A stretch of DNA of 64,000 nucleotides from Pelecanus crispus (taxonomy: Eukaryota > Chordata > Aves > Pelecaniformes > Pelecanidae): the NCBI RefSeq assembly GCF_030463565.1, contig NC_134653.1:27465150-27529149 (forward strand), written 5' to 3'. Each line of letters starts with the position of its first letter. The first letter of the stretch is position 1. The translations under genes and the position numbers were made by a program. The notes under the pieces were generated by a model. The model was given only the letters and a program-made list of their open reading frames with translations, made no database searches and was not told the origin of the DNA. Positions 1-11,700 of the stretch are shown in pieces.

Positions 1-975
<975 letters not shown>

Positions 976-1037
976 TGGCTGCAAGAGGAAGAGGCCGTGG
1001 TATGGGCCGTGGCAACATCTTCCAGAAGCGAAGATAA
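976..1037 (+). CDS. SNRPD3: SNRPD3 (Sm-D3), terminal coding exon
   Basis: The split codon g|tg gives Val, then AARGRGRGMGRGNIFQKRR and a TAA stop at 1035-1037. This is the Sm-D3 C-terminal tail with its repeated Arg-Gly dipeptides. In the family these arginines are symmetrically dimethylated by PRMT5-MEP50, which promotes handover to SMN for snRNP assembly; that is established knowledge, while the RG repeats themselves are visible here. Together with bases 1-67 it supplies the last 42 residues of the expected 126. No frameshift or unusual residue is seen. Confidence 0.97.
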
Positions 1038-1140
1038 TTTTGGTCTTGACTGATGTGCTTTTTTTTTTTATTAAGGGGTATTAACTTGACTACATGTGTA
1101 TTAGTATAAGTCTTGTTTAATAAATGTTTCTGACAAAAAC
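1038..1140 (+). other. SNRPD3: SNRPD3 proximal 3' UTR
   Basis: A short AT-rich untranslated stretch follows the TAA stop and ends just after an AATAAA hexamer. The expected cleavage point is around 1138-1145, followed by T-rich sequence (cttgtctgctctt). The assignment rests on position and signal only. Confidence 0.75.
1119..1124 (+). terminator. Proximal poly(A) signal of SNRPD3 (AATAAA)
   Basis: A canonical AATAAA lies 82 bases after the SNRPD3 stop codon. A T/GT-containing element follows within 30 bases, the normal layout of a vertebrate cleavage and polyadenylation site. Confidence 0.8.
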
Positions 1141-2100
1141 TTGTCTGCTCTTAGGTGACAGGACTCCTCTTGGGCAAATACATTGTAGGTTGATTTCAAA
1201 CTTAAAATAGCTTTGTCTGGAAAATGGACTTCATATCTAGATTTGACTACTTTGTATTTGTGTGATGCGTTGACTTTTAAAGATCATCATGTTTCCTTTT
1301 TCTTGTTTAGCCCTGTTGTCATTCATTCTCTAAAGAATTAGTAGGCATTCTTGATGAAAAATTTTTATACATTTTAAAGTCATATTAGCAGCTGCATTTG
1401 TGGAAAATACAGCGAAACAGAGGCAGCTTCCTGAGAAGTGAAGCACTATGTTAATTTGCTTTATATGGACCTACAATAGATAGAGGTCCATCTTCAGATC
1501 TGTACGTGGAGCTTGTATTCTTGCATTTCTTTTTTTTTCCTCTTTGGATACAGGGAGAATATTTCATTAGGAACACACAACTTTGGTAGCCTGAGTCTAT
1601 ATTTGCAGTGAAAAATTCTTTTCTGACTCTCTTCTTTTCCCAGGCAGAAGGAAAGACTACCAAGACAGAATATAAAATAGAATTTTCAAGGGTAAATTTG
1701 AAAGGTAGTGCAGGTATGTGGGGAAAGTCTTATAAATGGTTATCCATTAAATACAACTCAATACAAATGTTCATCTTTTGAACAAAACTTAGGTGACTAG
1801 CTTTTGGTCTTAACATCTGCTCACAGTCATATAGATCATCAGCTAATCTGCAGGAAGCCAAATGTAGTTGTAACTTTATTTTGCTAAAAGTACAGTGTGG
1901 TTGTTTTTACTGATTGAAATGGTTGAAATGTTTAAATGTAACACTTCTGTACCTAATCATATACTTGCATACAATCAATTATCAGTCTGTACATGTACAA
2001 AATAGGTAGTTGTGCTCTTCTGCTCTGATGCTGTGAAGACTCTCCCTTGTGTGCAGACATGAAAGTTGAACTAATGTATTAATTTGTTGAATTGTATGTA

Positions 2101-2106
2101 AATAAA
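2101..2106 (+). terminator. Candidate distal poly(A) signal (AATAAA)
   Basis: A second canonical AATAAA on the + strand lies in the context gtatgtaaataaagctgtatttgg, with T/GT-rich DNA downstream. It could end a long SNRPD3 3' UTR of about 1.1 kb. No gene is visible between the two signals, and the stretch 1141-2100 is AT-rich like a UTR. Use of this site is inference. Confidence 0.4.
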
Positions 2107-2129
2107 GCTGTATTTGGTCTCACATCTCT

Positions 2130-4749
2130 AGAAAAACCCTGCTACATGTTCTTCTGAGTAGTAATGATTCTAAATATTTGCATTAGAAACCTCCTTAAAG
2201 TGTGTTTTACGATATGCTTGAGCATATAAAACATTAAAAACATTGTAGTGTTGTCTTATGCCTAGACTGGGGAACTTGTCCAAAAGACAAGACAGTTTTA
2301 AGAAAGCCATGCTTCAAAACATTGCGTGTGAGTCATGTTCATGTAGCAGTAATGCTTTCCTGAAGACAGTATTTCCAAATTAAAATGAGCTAACTGGGGC
2401 TTTAGTAATTATATTAAACACTTCCTTGTGGAAATGTGTCATTCTTCAAATTGACTGTCGTTCAAGAGAATTGTGACTGATACCAGTTGATCAGGTCATT
2501 TCTCTCAGAGTGTATCTGCGTAAGATACAGGCAAGTAAAACTGCACTGGTCTATATGCAAACTACAACCTTTCTAATCACTGTTACAGTCATTTGTACTG
2601 TTTGGAATTCTTTAATAATCAGTTTGGTTCTAGCTCTTACTGTGGGAGAGAAGACATTTTCACAGAATTTTCTCCCCATGCTTAAGTAAAGGCATCTGAA
2701 TTTCACAAGACTGCTGAGAAAGACCATCTTAAAATCAACATGAAGCTGAAGTCCATTTTGAGTCTTTATACTAGATGTACACCGCGACTGACATTTTTTA
2801 ACAAAGGAGAAAAGAATTCCATCCTGTTGCTGTGCCACGAGCTTCATGGTAAGAATCGGACTGTCTGCTTGTAGTATCCCATGCTAATGCCTGGGATCTC
2901 TGGAAATGGGTTGGTAGATAAGAACAGGTATTTCTGTTGAAATCCACTGGCTTTGCTTGTTGCTATATGGTGGTATACAAGATGTCCAGTGGGTAGTATT
3001 ATGGCTATTTGAAATAGATGTCTTTTACTTGTATATATATTTGCATTATATCTGTTAACTGGGTTTTATTGCTTTTAATACATCAGGCTTGTGATTGTGT
3101 TGCTAATCAAGTTGGAATTTTTGTACAATGGAGTTATACTACCATCAACAGGGAGAACAGGAATGGCATAATACATGATTACTTTCTGTATAACTTCAGC
3201 CAAGTATCTGCTGCAAGATTTTGTAGCATCTAGAACTGCCTTCCCTTCAAAAGCAAACACCTAACAGAAACCTGAGATTAATTACTGCAACAATGAATTG
3301 CCATAAATATAAACTAGTGTAGGATGGAGTGTGTGTGTGTTGAAGGATGGCAAGCTGTTCTGCTTAAAGGGTATCATCCTGGCCGTGGCTCAGGTACAGT
3401 GAGTAAGAAAGGAAGTTACTGTTACCTTGTTTAGTAACTGGAGAGACAAGAGGCATACTCACAGTTTAAGCAAAGAGAAATCACTTTGCCAGAACTCCTT
3501 TGGGTCTGACTTCTACTGGGTCTCCCTGTAACCTCTCGAGGAAACTAACGGTGAGGATTGCCACATCTTTTTGTGGTGGGACTATCTGGTACTTCTCCAG
3601 CCCTCAAAGCTCTGCTTCCTTTTTCTCTAAAGCCTTCAAAAATAACACTCAACATGTGGAAAAGGAAGTAAGCCACAGATGGGGGACTTGACTAAGGAAG
3701 AGAGTCAACATTTTGGCAAGGCTGCAAATCTGGCCCATTGGCTTTGCATCTCACTGTTTCCTTCTGACTGTTAAATAGCATGTGGCCCTTCCTGACGGTT
3801 AGATGCTAGCTTCTTTTGCAGCGGGCAGAGAGAAATGGCACCACATTTTGACCACAGATAGCTACTGGAATGGCAAAGGCTTTGAAACACCAAGGGGAAC
3901 TCTAAAGAGTATAATGGTTAAATGTTATTTAAGAAAATTAAAGCTGCCTGGCAGTAGCAGGTTTGTTGGGCATTGTTTCCACTAATGATGATTGGCTTAC
4001 CTTTTCTATTGTTTCTAAAGTCCCTGTTCTTCCTTGTGCAATGCCAAACTTCTGTTCTCTCCACTGAGATCTCCTCTCTTCTGTGGAACAGTTGATGTTG
4101 CATTCAGCAGCACTGAGGGCAAGGGGACAAATGTGAATTTCAGAAAGAAACAATAACCCTCCCCAGTAGGTTTGACTGCTAGAACAAACTCTGCAATGTG
4201 TCTGCTTTGAGACTTTTCTACCCCTTCTGATGTTTCTCACCCTCTGTGACTGTCCACTGAGCACACAGCAATGAAACTTCTTTAAAACTTTTTTTTCCAG
4301 CCAGTGTTGCCTTAGCTTTTAAGCTTTATTTAAAACATGTAGCATCTCTAATCCACATCAGCTTTGAAGAAGATACTGGGTTTTGCATAAACAGAAAGCT
4401 TTGCACTATGAATTCAGGTTGAGGCTGAGTCTAGGATGAACTGTTTACCCTCTTCAGAAAGATACTGTGAATTACTGTTGGAAAGTTTGAAGCTTTGCAT
4501 TGCTAGGAATTTAAGCCCCAGCCAAGACAAACATATTATTTAGCAATTTCTGACTAGGCTAACTTATATGTTAGTTTGTTACAGGCTGCTTTGAAGATTC
4601 TACATGCAATGTGTGTATTATCCTTACAGTGTGATACATCAAAGTTTCCTTCTAACAAATGATGTCTCATCCACTAGATGGCTCTGCCGGGAAGAGAATG
4701 AAATACAAGAAACCAGAACCAGAAGGAAAAAATGCAAGAAATGTGACTT
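2130..4749. other. Intergenic DNA, nothing recognised
   Basis: This is unique-looking AT-rich sequence between the SNRPD3 end and the CR1 insertion. The longest open frames (about 100 codons, around 2551-2847 and 3938-4264 on the - strand) show no domain, no repeats and no plausible splice context. I see no RNA gene here. Confidence 0.6.
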
Positions 4750-4867
4750 AGAATCATAGAATAGAATCATAGAATCATCTAGGTTGGAAAAGACCTTTAA
4801 GATCATCCAGTCCAACCATTAACCTACACTACCAAGCCCACTCTAGACTAATCAAGGGTAGACCAGA
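4750..4867 (-). repeat. CR1 3' UTR and 8-bp terminal microsatellite
   Basis: The short 3' UTR follows the ORF2 TAG stop. It contains the conserved motif (revcomp of agacctttaagatcatccag) and ends in tandem ATTCTATG-type units instead of poly(A). In CR1 elements this tail is the region recognised by the encoded reverse transcriptase for target-primed reverse transcription. Here about two to three imperfect units are present. Confidence 0.9.
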
Positions 4868-7726
4868 CTAAACCATATCCCGAAGTGCCACATCTACCCG
4901 TTTTTTAAACGCCTCCAGGGATGGTGACTCCACCACCTCTCTGGGCAGCCTGTTCCAATGCCTGACCACCCTTTCCGTAAAGAAATTTTTCCTAATTTCC
5001 AGTCTAAACCTCCCCTGGTGGCGCAGCTTAAGCCCATTTCCTCTTGTCCTATCGCTAGCTACTTGGGAGAAGAGACCAACACCCACCTCACTACAACCTC
5101 CTTTCAGGTAGTTGTAGAGAGCGATAAGGTCTCCCCTCAGCCTCCTCTTTTCCAGGCTAAACAACCCCAGTTCCCTCAGCCGCTCCTCATAACACTTGTT
5201 CTCCAGACCCTTCACCAGCTTCGTTGCCCGCCTCTGAACACGCTCCAGCACCTCAATGTCTTTCTTGTAGTGAGGGGCCCAAAACTGGACACAGTATTCC
5301 AGGTGCGGCCTCACCAGCGCCGAGTACAGGGGGACAATCACCTCCCTGCTCCTGCTGGCCACAGCATTCCTGATACAAGCCAGGATGCTGTTGGCCTTCT
5401 TGGCCACCTGGGCACACTGCTGGCTCATGTTCAGCCGGCTATCTACTAACACCCCCAGGTCCTTTTCGGCCAGGCAGCTTTCCAGCCACTCCTCCCCAAG
5501 CCTGTAGCGTTGCATGGGGTTGTTGTGACCAAAGTGCAGGACCCGGCACTTGGCCTTGTTGAACCTCATACAGTTGGCCACGGCCCATCGATCCAGTCTG
5601 TCCAGGTCCCTCTGCAGGGCCATCCTACCCTCGAGCAGATCGACACTCCCACCCAGTTTGGTGTCGTCTGCAAACTTACTGAGGGTGCACTCGATCCCCT
5701 CATCCAGATCATTGATAAAGATATTGAACAAGACTGGCCCTAAAACAGAGCCCTGGGGAACACCGCTCGTGACCGGCCGCCAACTGGACTTAACACCATT
5801 TATCACTACTCTCTGGGCTCGGCCACCCAACCAGTTCTTTACCCAGCGAAGAGTATGCCTGTCTAAGCCGTGAGCTGCCAGCTTCCCGAGGAGGATATTA
5901 TGCGAGACGGTGTCAAAAGCTTTGCTAAAGTCGAGGTAGATGACATCCACAGTCTTTCCATCATCTACCAGGCGGGTCACCAGGTCATAGAAGGAGATCA
6001 GGTTGGTCAAGCAGGACCTGCCTTTTGTGAACCCATGCTGGCTGGGCCTGATCCCCTGGTTGACCTGTACTTGCCTGTGGAGTTCGCTCAAGATGAACCT
6101 CTCCATAATCTTCCCCGGCACCGAGGTCAGGCTGACAGGCCTGTAGTTCCCCGGGTCCACCTTCCGGCCCTTCTTGTAGATGGGCGTCACATTGGCAAGC
6201 CTCCAGTCATCAGGGACCTCCCCTGTTAACCAGGACTGTTGATAGATGATGGAAAGTGGCTTGGCAAGCTCCTCTGCCAGCTCCCTCAGTACTCTCGGGT
6301 GGATCCCATCCGGCCCCATAGACTTGTGAGCGTCCAGGTGGCATAGCAGGTCATTAACTGCTTCCTCCTGGACTATGAGGGCTCCATTCTGGTCCCTATC
6401 CCTATCCTCTTGCTCAAGGGCCTGAGTACCCTGGGGATGACCGGTCTGGCTGTTGAACACAGAGGCAAAGAAGGCGTTAAGTACTTCAGCCTTTTCCTTG
6501 TCCTCGGTGACAATGTTCCCCCCCACATCCAGCAAAGAATGGAGATCCTCCTTGGCTCTCCTTTTATTGCTGATGTACTTATAAAAGCATTTTTTATTGT
6601 CTTTTACAGCACTGGCCAGATTGAGTTCTAGCTGGGCTTTTGCCTTTCTAATTTCCTCCCTGCAGAACCTAACAAGATCCCTGTACTCCTCCTGAGCTGC
6701 CCGCCCCTTCTGCCAAAGGCGGTAGACTCTCCTTTTTTCCCTGAGTCCCCGCAAAAGCTCCCTATTCAGCCAGGCCGGTCGATTTCCCCTCCGGTTGGTC
6801 TTACGACACACGGGGACAGCCCGCTCCTGTGCCCTTAAGACTTCCTTCTTGAAGAGGGCCCAGCCTTCCTGGACCCCTTTGCCCTTCAGGACCGCCTCCC
6901 AAGGGACTTTCCCAACCAGGGTCCTGAAGAGGGCAAAGTCTGCCCTCTGGAAGTCCATGGTAATAGTTTTGGTGCCCCTCCGCTTAGCATCACCCAAAAT
7001 TGAGAACTTTATCATGTCGTGGTCGCTAAGCCCGAGACGGCCTCCGACCTCGACATTTCCCACAAGCCCTTCTCTGTTGGTAAACAGCAGGTCAAGCGGG
7101 GCACCTCCCCTGGTAGGCTCGCTTACCAGCTGCATTAGAAAGTTATCCCCCACATGCTCTAGGAACTTCCAAGACTGCTGCCTCTCTGCTGTGTGGTATT
7201 TCCAGCAGATGTCTGGCAAGTTGAAGTCCCCCATGAGAACAAGGGCTAGCGATTGCGACACTTCTGCCAGCCGCTTATAGAATGCCTCATCTACCTCTAC
7301 CTCCTGGTTGGGTGGTCTATAGCAGACTCCCAACAGGACATCCGCCTTTCCAGCCTTCCCCCTCATCCTTACCCATAAGCATTCCACCTTGTCATCACCA
7401 CTGTCAAGCTCTATGCAGTCGAAACACTCCCTAACATACAGAGCCACCCCACCGCCTTTCCTACCCTGCCTATCCCTTCTGAAGAGCTTATAGCCCTCCA
7501 GTGCAGCACTCCAGTCATGAGAGTCGTCCCACCACGTTTCCGTGATGGCGACTATGTCATAGCCATCCTGCTGCACAAGGGCCTCCAGCTCCTCCTGTTT
7601 GTTGCCCATGCTACGTGCATTGCTGTACATGCACTTAAGCTGGGCTGTCGATTTTGCCCCCAATGTTGCCATGCCGCCCCTGGGCTCCTTACTAGCGGGC
7701 CTGTTTATATCCCCTTCCCCCTTCAA
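4868..7726 (-). CDS. CR1 ORF2: APE endonuclease - reverse transcriptase polyprotein
   Basis: A 952-codon open frame encodes the enzyme that nicks target DNA and reverse-transcribes the element RNA. Numbering from the TTG at 7726, the endonuclease domain (about 30-245) shows N36 in YSNARS, E63 in ITETWW, GDFN at 166-169 and SDHD at 234-237. The reverse transcriptase (about 500-760) shows NYRPVSL at 527-533, QHGFTKGRS at 563-571, LDFSKAFD at 598-605, GVPQGS at 655-660 and the FADD catalytic box at 685-688. A C-terminal region with [12 protein letters not shown] (about 827-838) follows. All key residues are present and there is no internal stop or frameshift, so the copy could in principle encode active enzyme. 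The frame has no ATG at its opening: it opens at 7744, overlaps the ORF1 end, and its first ATG is codon 19 (7672-7670). The stop is TAG at 4870-4868. Confidence 0.96.
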   Translation of the reverse strand: MKGEGDINRPASKEPRGGMATLGAKSTAQLKCMYSNARSMGNKQEELEALVQQDGYDIVAITETWWDDSHDWSAALEGYKLFRRDRQGRKGGGVALYVRECFDCIELDSGDDKVECLWVRMRGKAGKADVLLGVCYRPPNQEVEVDEAFYKRLAEVSQSLALVLMGDFNLPDICWKYHTAERQQSWKFLEHVGDNFLMQLVSEPTRGGAPLDLLFTNREGLVGNVEVGGRLGLSDHDMIKFSILGDAKRRGTKTITMDFQRADFALFRTLVGKVPWEAVLKGKGVQEGWALFKKEVLRAQERAVPVCRKTNRRGNRPAWLNRELLRGLREKRRVYRLWQKGRAAQEEYRDLVRFCREEIRKAKAQLELNLASAVKDNKKCFYKYISNKRRAKEDLHSLLDVGGNIVTEDKEKAEVLNAFFASVFNSQTGHPQGTQALEQEDRDRDQNGALIVQEEAVNDLLCHLDAHKSMGPDGIHPRVLRELAEELAKPLSIIYQQSWLTGEVPDDWRLANVTPIYKKGRKVDPGNYRPVSLTSVPGKIMERFILSELHRQVQVNQGIRPSQHGFTKGRSCLTNLISFYDLVTRLVDDGKTVDVIYLDFSKAFDTVSHNILLGKLAAHGLDRHTLRWVKNWLGGRAQRVVINGVKSSWRPVTSGVPQGSVLGPVLFNIFINDLDEGIECTLSKFADDTKLGGSVDLLEGRMALQRDLDRLDRWAVANCMRFNKAKCRVLHFGHNNPMQRYRLGEEWLESCLAEKDLGVLVDSRLNMSQQCAQVAKKANSILACIRNAVASRSREVIVPLYSALVRPHLEYCVQFWAPHYKKDIEVLERVQRRATKLVKGLENKCYEERLRELGLFSLEKRRLRGDLIALYNYLKGGCSEVGVGLFSQVASDRTRGNGLKLRHQGRFRLEIRKNFFTERVVRHWNRLPREVVESPSLEAFKKRVDVALRDMV

Positions 7727-7728
7727 AC

Positions 7729-8763
7729 CTAGTTTAAAGCCCTCTCAATGAGTCCCGCCAACTCTTGGGCGAGAATCCTTTTCCCCCTTGGAGACAGCCG
7801 ATCTCCATCAGCCGCCAGCAGGCCCGGTGCCGTGTAGACCTCCCTGCGATCGAAGAACCCAAAATTCCAGCGATGGCACCAGCCTCTGAGCCACCTGTTA
7901 ATCAGGTGAGTTTTCCCATTCCTTTCAGTGTTCCTTGCTGCCACTGACGGGATAGAGGAAAACACAACCTGTGCTCCCGATCCTGCGAGCAATCGCCCCA
8001 GTGCCCTGAAGTCCCTCTTCATTGGCCTAGGACTTCTCTCTGCAATCTCGTCACTGCCCACCTGTATAACCAGCAGTGGGTAATAATCGGAGGGCCTCAT
8101 GAGGTCAGGCAGTTTCCTCGTAATGTCCCTAACCCGGGCCCCAGGGAGGCAGCAGACTTCCCTGTGGGATGGGTCCGGGTGGCAGATCGGGCCCTCAGTT
8201 CCCCGCAGGAGGGAATCCCCCACCACAACCACCCTCCTTTTTTTCTTAACAGGGGCAGTCGTAATCCGTGGGGGTGACTGACTGACCCTCGGCAACCCCC
8301 TGGCTGGACCTTCCCCTTCACCTCCCTCCCCGCTTGCCTGGCCCTCAACCTCCAGAGCCCCGTATCTGTTGTGTAGGGGCAGCTGGGGAGGTGAGGGAGG
8401 CCGGGAGGGGATTCGCCTGCCTCCCCGGGCAGGGACCTGTTTCCATTCCCCCCCGTCTCCTGGATCCCCTCCTTCTGCTTGCCGGCAAGAGGGCAGGGGA
8501 TCCTCCGCTCCTTGTGGGGCCTCCGCCTGCTGCCCTGGCCCCAGGGACGGCAGGGTGCGGCTCCACCAGTCTATCTCCTGCTCGCACTCCCTGATGCTCC
8601 TCAGCCTTTCCACCTCCTCCTTCAGCTCTGCCACCAGGCTGAGCAGATCATCCACCTGCTCACACCGAAGACATTTGCCGTCCCCGCTGCCGTCTGGCAC
8701 AAGCGACAGGCCCAGGCACTCCCTGCAGCCAGTGACCTGGACGGCCGCGTGTCTGTGCTTCTG
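7729..8763 (-). CDS. CR1 ORF1 (5'-truncated): zinc-knuckle plus SGNH esterase-like protein
   Basis: This open frame lies directly upstream of ORF2 and ends at TAG 7731-7729. Counting codons from 8763, cysteines at 13, 16, 31 and 34 form a C-x2-C-x14-C-x2-C zinc-finger-like motif, followed by a short Glu/Leu-rich segment (likely coiled coil). A Pro/Gly/Arg-rich linker leads to a C-terminal SGNH (GDSL-type) esterase-like domain with [20 protein letters not shown] and a final [12 protein letters not shown]-like block. In CR1 elements ORF1 protein is thought to bind RNA/membranes and help mobilisation. The true start is missing: the frame is cut by TAG at 8766-8764 at the 5' truncation, and the first start-like codon is GTG at 8700. 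Two catalytic positions of the esterase look substituted (see findings). Confidence 0.88.
   Translation of the reverse strand, partial: QKHRHAAVQVTGCRECLGLSLVPDGSGDGKCLRCEQVDDLLSLVAELKEEVERLRSIRECEQEIDWWSRTLPSLGPGQQAEAPQGAEDPLPSCRQAEGGDPGDGGEWKQVPARGGRRIPSRPPSPPQLPLHNRYGALEVEGQASGEGGEGEGPARGLPRVSQSPPRITTAPVKKKRRVVVVGDSLLRGTEGPICHPDPSHREVCCLPGARVRDITRKLPDLMRPSDYYPLLVIQVGSDEIAERSPRPMKRDFRALGRLLAGSGAQVVFSSIPSVAARNTERNGKTHLINRWLRGWCHRWNFGFFDRREVYTAPGLLAADGDRLSPRGKRILAQELAGLIERALN
7732..7738 (-). promoter_or_regulatory. Candidate -1 ribosomal frameshift heptamer (T TTA AAC) at ORF1 end
   Basis: On the - strand ORF1 ends GCT TTA AAC TAG. The heptamer T TTA AAC fits X XXY YYZ in the zero frame, immediately before the stop. 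A -1 slip gives TTT AAA CTA GGT TTG AAG, which is exactly the ORF2 frame with no stop between. The phase match is directly visible; function is inferred. Confidence 0.5.
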
Positions 8764-8765
8764 CT

Positions 8766-11700
8766 ATATAATCCATAAACTCTGCTGTTACAAACTCTAG
8801 CATGAAAACACACAGCTTATTTTCTTTCCTCTTCAGTGTTCCCAGATCACAGCATTTCTTTTTATTCTTTGCCATTGCTTTGTGTGGGCTTGTAAACCTC
8901 TCCCTGTTCATTGGGTTCAGGGCTCACCATAGCTTCCTGCTTTTGACAGACAGAGACAAGCTACTGGCCTGAAGCTTTGACATAAACTTGCCCTTTTGAT
9001 ATTATAAGTGTAGATGCCTTTGAAGTACTCATGTGGGACAGAGAATCTACACTGCAGCCATGCAAAATGATGTGTGGAGAAGTGCAGGTAAAAATTCACC
9101 CAGTCTTCCTAAGTCAAAACCAAGGTTGTGCTCTGGCACAAAAACAGAGGGGAGACCCTGTTAACAGCAGAGAAGAGTTAAATGGTTGGAGAAGGTATCA
9201 CTTGAAAAAAATTGCCTTGCACACAACTGTGGGAGTTTTGCTGACTGACCAAGTGCTTTCATCCCATACACATGCATTTCTGCTCTCCAGGTGTGTCTAA
9301 CTTATATTTGATCCTAAAGCTGTACTTTAGTTCATTTTCCAAGGATATTCTGCAAAATATCAGTCTGCAAGGTATTGTGTTATGACTGAGAGAGGCTAGG
9401 GAGGGATGCTGTGTAGATGACCTAAGTAGCAAGCTATGGCGTCCCTTCTCTGAGTGTAATTACATGCCACATTGTAAAAGCCCTGTTCTCCAGGGTAACA
9501 GAACTTGGTTTATACCAACTTTTAAAATTGTAGGAGAGGCAGCAGCATCTTAATCTTTGCCAGTGAAAGGCAGAAGTAAAGGGATGTAGCCCCTAAATCT
9601 CCCATGCTCTCCAGAAAACCTCTTCTAGAAGGGCAGAATGGAGTGGAAAATGTGAATTTCTGGTGCTGGTGGTCAGGGTAACTGTCCAGTCTATCTCTTT
9701 GCTCATTAAGCTTTGCAGTGAGCTATCATTTAAGGCAGTGATGTCCTATTTCCTCTTGCCAGTAAAATGTGAGCAAGGATGGAAGGCTGATATCCCAGTG
9801 GAGTAATGATTTGGTAAGGTAGCAAAGGGTGGAATTCTGAGGTCTACAAGAAAATGTCAATGATTTGGTTGCTTATTTCTTAGTCATGGGTCAAAATGGA
9901 GGAAGGGTTCTCACAGGGTTCTTTTGATGTTTCCATCCTGACAGAGGCAAAAATTAGATCTGGACTTGCACCTTATTGCAGCTAAGCTGATTTCAGACAA
10001 TAAGACCTGGTCTTCCTCCTCCCACATTAGATAAAGCTAACTTTATGGGACCCTCCTGCCTTCAGTGTTTCTTTGGGAGGAAATATGGATATACCACATT
10101 TAAAGCATGGTCCAGAATAGCCTTGAAACAAATGCTGAGATGGCAGTGTGCTGCAGATTACTTTGCAAGTAAGATGATACTGTTCTCCACCTCCTCATCC
10201 ACTCAGGGACAGATCATGCCTGTGGACAGAAGAGCTACCGTATGATTACAGCATGCTGGTGCCTGAAGTAGCCAAAAGTGCTTGTCTGCAAGTACTTTCC
10301 TACATCAAGTTGCATTTTAACTGCTTCAGGTGTCCTGTTGTAATAATAGTTCTTGATAGTGTCAAGAGTACTTTGGAGGTAATGAATAAGGAAGTGTCAC
10401 CCTCTCCACTCACACTAACTATTCCTCAAAGACTAGGGCATGGGATTATTTAACTTGGTGTGGAGGCTGACATTAGTGTGCAGTATGACCAGTAGGTTTG
10501 GGGTGGTTTTACTCCACCTAATTCAGACATTTAATGAGAAAAGTATTTTGGTTTTGTGTGTGAATTGGTTGTTCCTAGTAGGCAGGCTATTATTCCTGGC
10601 ACGGGACCAGTCATTGCATAAGCAAGTATTGTGCAGCCCTCTGGTGCTCAGCAGAGACTATCGGAGTCTATGAAAAGTGGAGATTTTCCAGTATCATTAA
10701 TTCAGGGGAGAATGTTGAAGCCCTGGCAAATAAACAGATTGTATCCAGATGATGTGTAGTTATGCTGGGAGAAATGAAAAGAATGGCAGAAAAGCACTAT
10801 TATTGTTCTTTTGTTTAGTGAACTGCTTGCAGTGAACATTTAATTTGTTCTTCACTTTTCCCTGCCTGGGGACTTAAAATCTGTTGTCTGGTTGGGGGTT
10901 TGCCCTATTTCCAGCTCAGTGGGGAGATGCTAGTACATCTACTCCAGAGCAAACCACTGCTTGTTGCGAGGAAAACCTCCTCACATTTTGTCCTGCAGTG
11001 CCTAAAATGTTAACAGGGAGTGGGACAGAGCACTCGGTGGGAGTATCAGCAGCACTGGGCTGGGGATGCAAAGGGAAGGCAATGGGAATGCCTGGATTTG
11101 CAGGGAGATGGTGTGTTATATGGAACTGTCCCTTTAGCTTGTTCCTGGCTCCATGCTGTAAAGTGCCTGGCTGCTGCTTTCATGTGCTTTTTGTAACAAA
11201 ACTGTTACAGGGTGTAAAGACATTTTCACCTTGCATTTCACAAAGGGAGATGGAGACCAAGCCACAAAGTGGTTCAGACCAGGATCTGAAGACAGATTTG
11301 GGCCCACAACTCCTGCTGAAATCAATGAGCTAGGCACCTAAGTACTTTTCAACCCTTATCCTTAAGTGACCGGTGTAATAGTGTCCCTGGAGCTCAGGGA
11401 CAAAGTCTCTGAAGTCCCAGTGAGTGCTCTCACTGCTGGATCATCCCGGAACTGATGGTCTCTGAGCATTACCTCCTGCACCAGTCTCCTGTTGAACAGT
11501 AAGCCACTTCATGGTGGCTTACTGGAGTGGATGCTTCTAAGGATATTCAGGCCGCTTTGCTGGAAGTCCCTCAGTGGCACCTAGAAAAGTGCAGTTTTGG
11601 TGTTTCTGTTGCAGCTGGTTTGTACCATCTTTTCTGATTTCTCTGCTCTCCTGCAACAAACATCCATCCTCCTTGTTAGGCAATTCCAGTAAGGCCTGCC

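Larger units (their letters stand above)
4750..8765 (-). mobile_element. CR1 LINE (non-LTR retrotransposon), 5'-truncated, ORF2 intact
   Basis: The element runs right to left. Its 3' end near 4750 shows the CR1 hallmark: the - strand reads a conserved GGTTGGACTGGATGATCTT-type 3' UTR and then units of ATTCTATG/ATGATTCT (bases about 4748-4778). ORF2 is open throughout and ORF1 is open from its stop back to an in-frame TAG at 8766-8764. Upstream of about 8765 the sequence no longer looks like CR1, so the copy appears 5'-truncated inside ORF1 and lacks the 5' UTR/promoter. Length is about 4.0 kb. It sits between two convergent host genes, antisense to SNRPD3. CR1 insertions do not usually leave clear target-site duplications, and I see none. 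The intact ORF2 suggests a relatively young insertion. Confidence 0.96.

Noticed and set aside
4958-8800. Many + strand open frames of 60-163 codons
   Set aside because: They are antisense shadows of CR1 ORF1 and ORF2.
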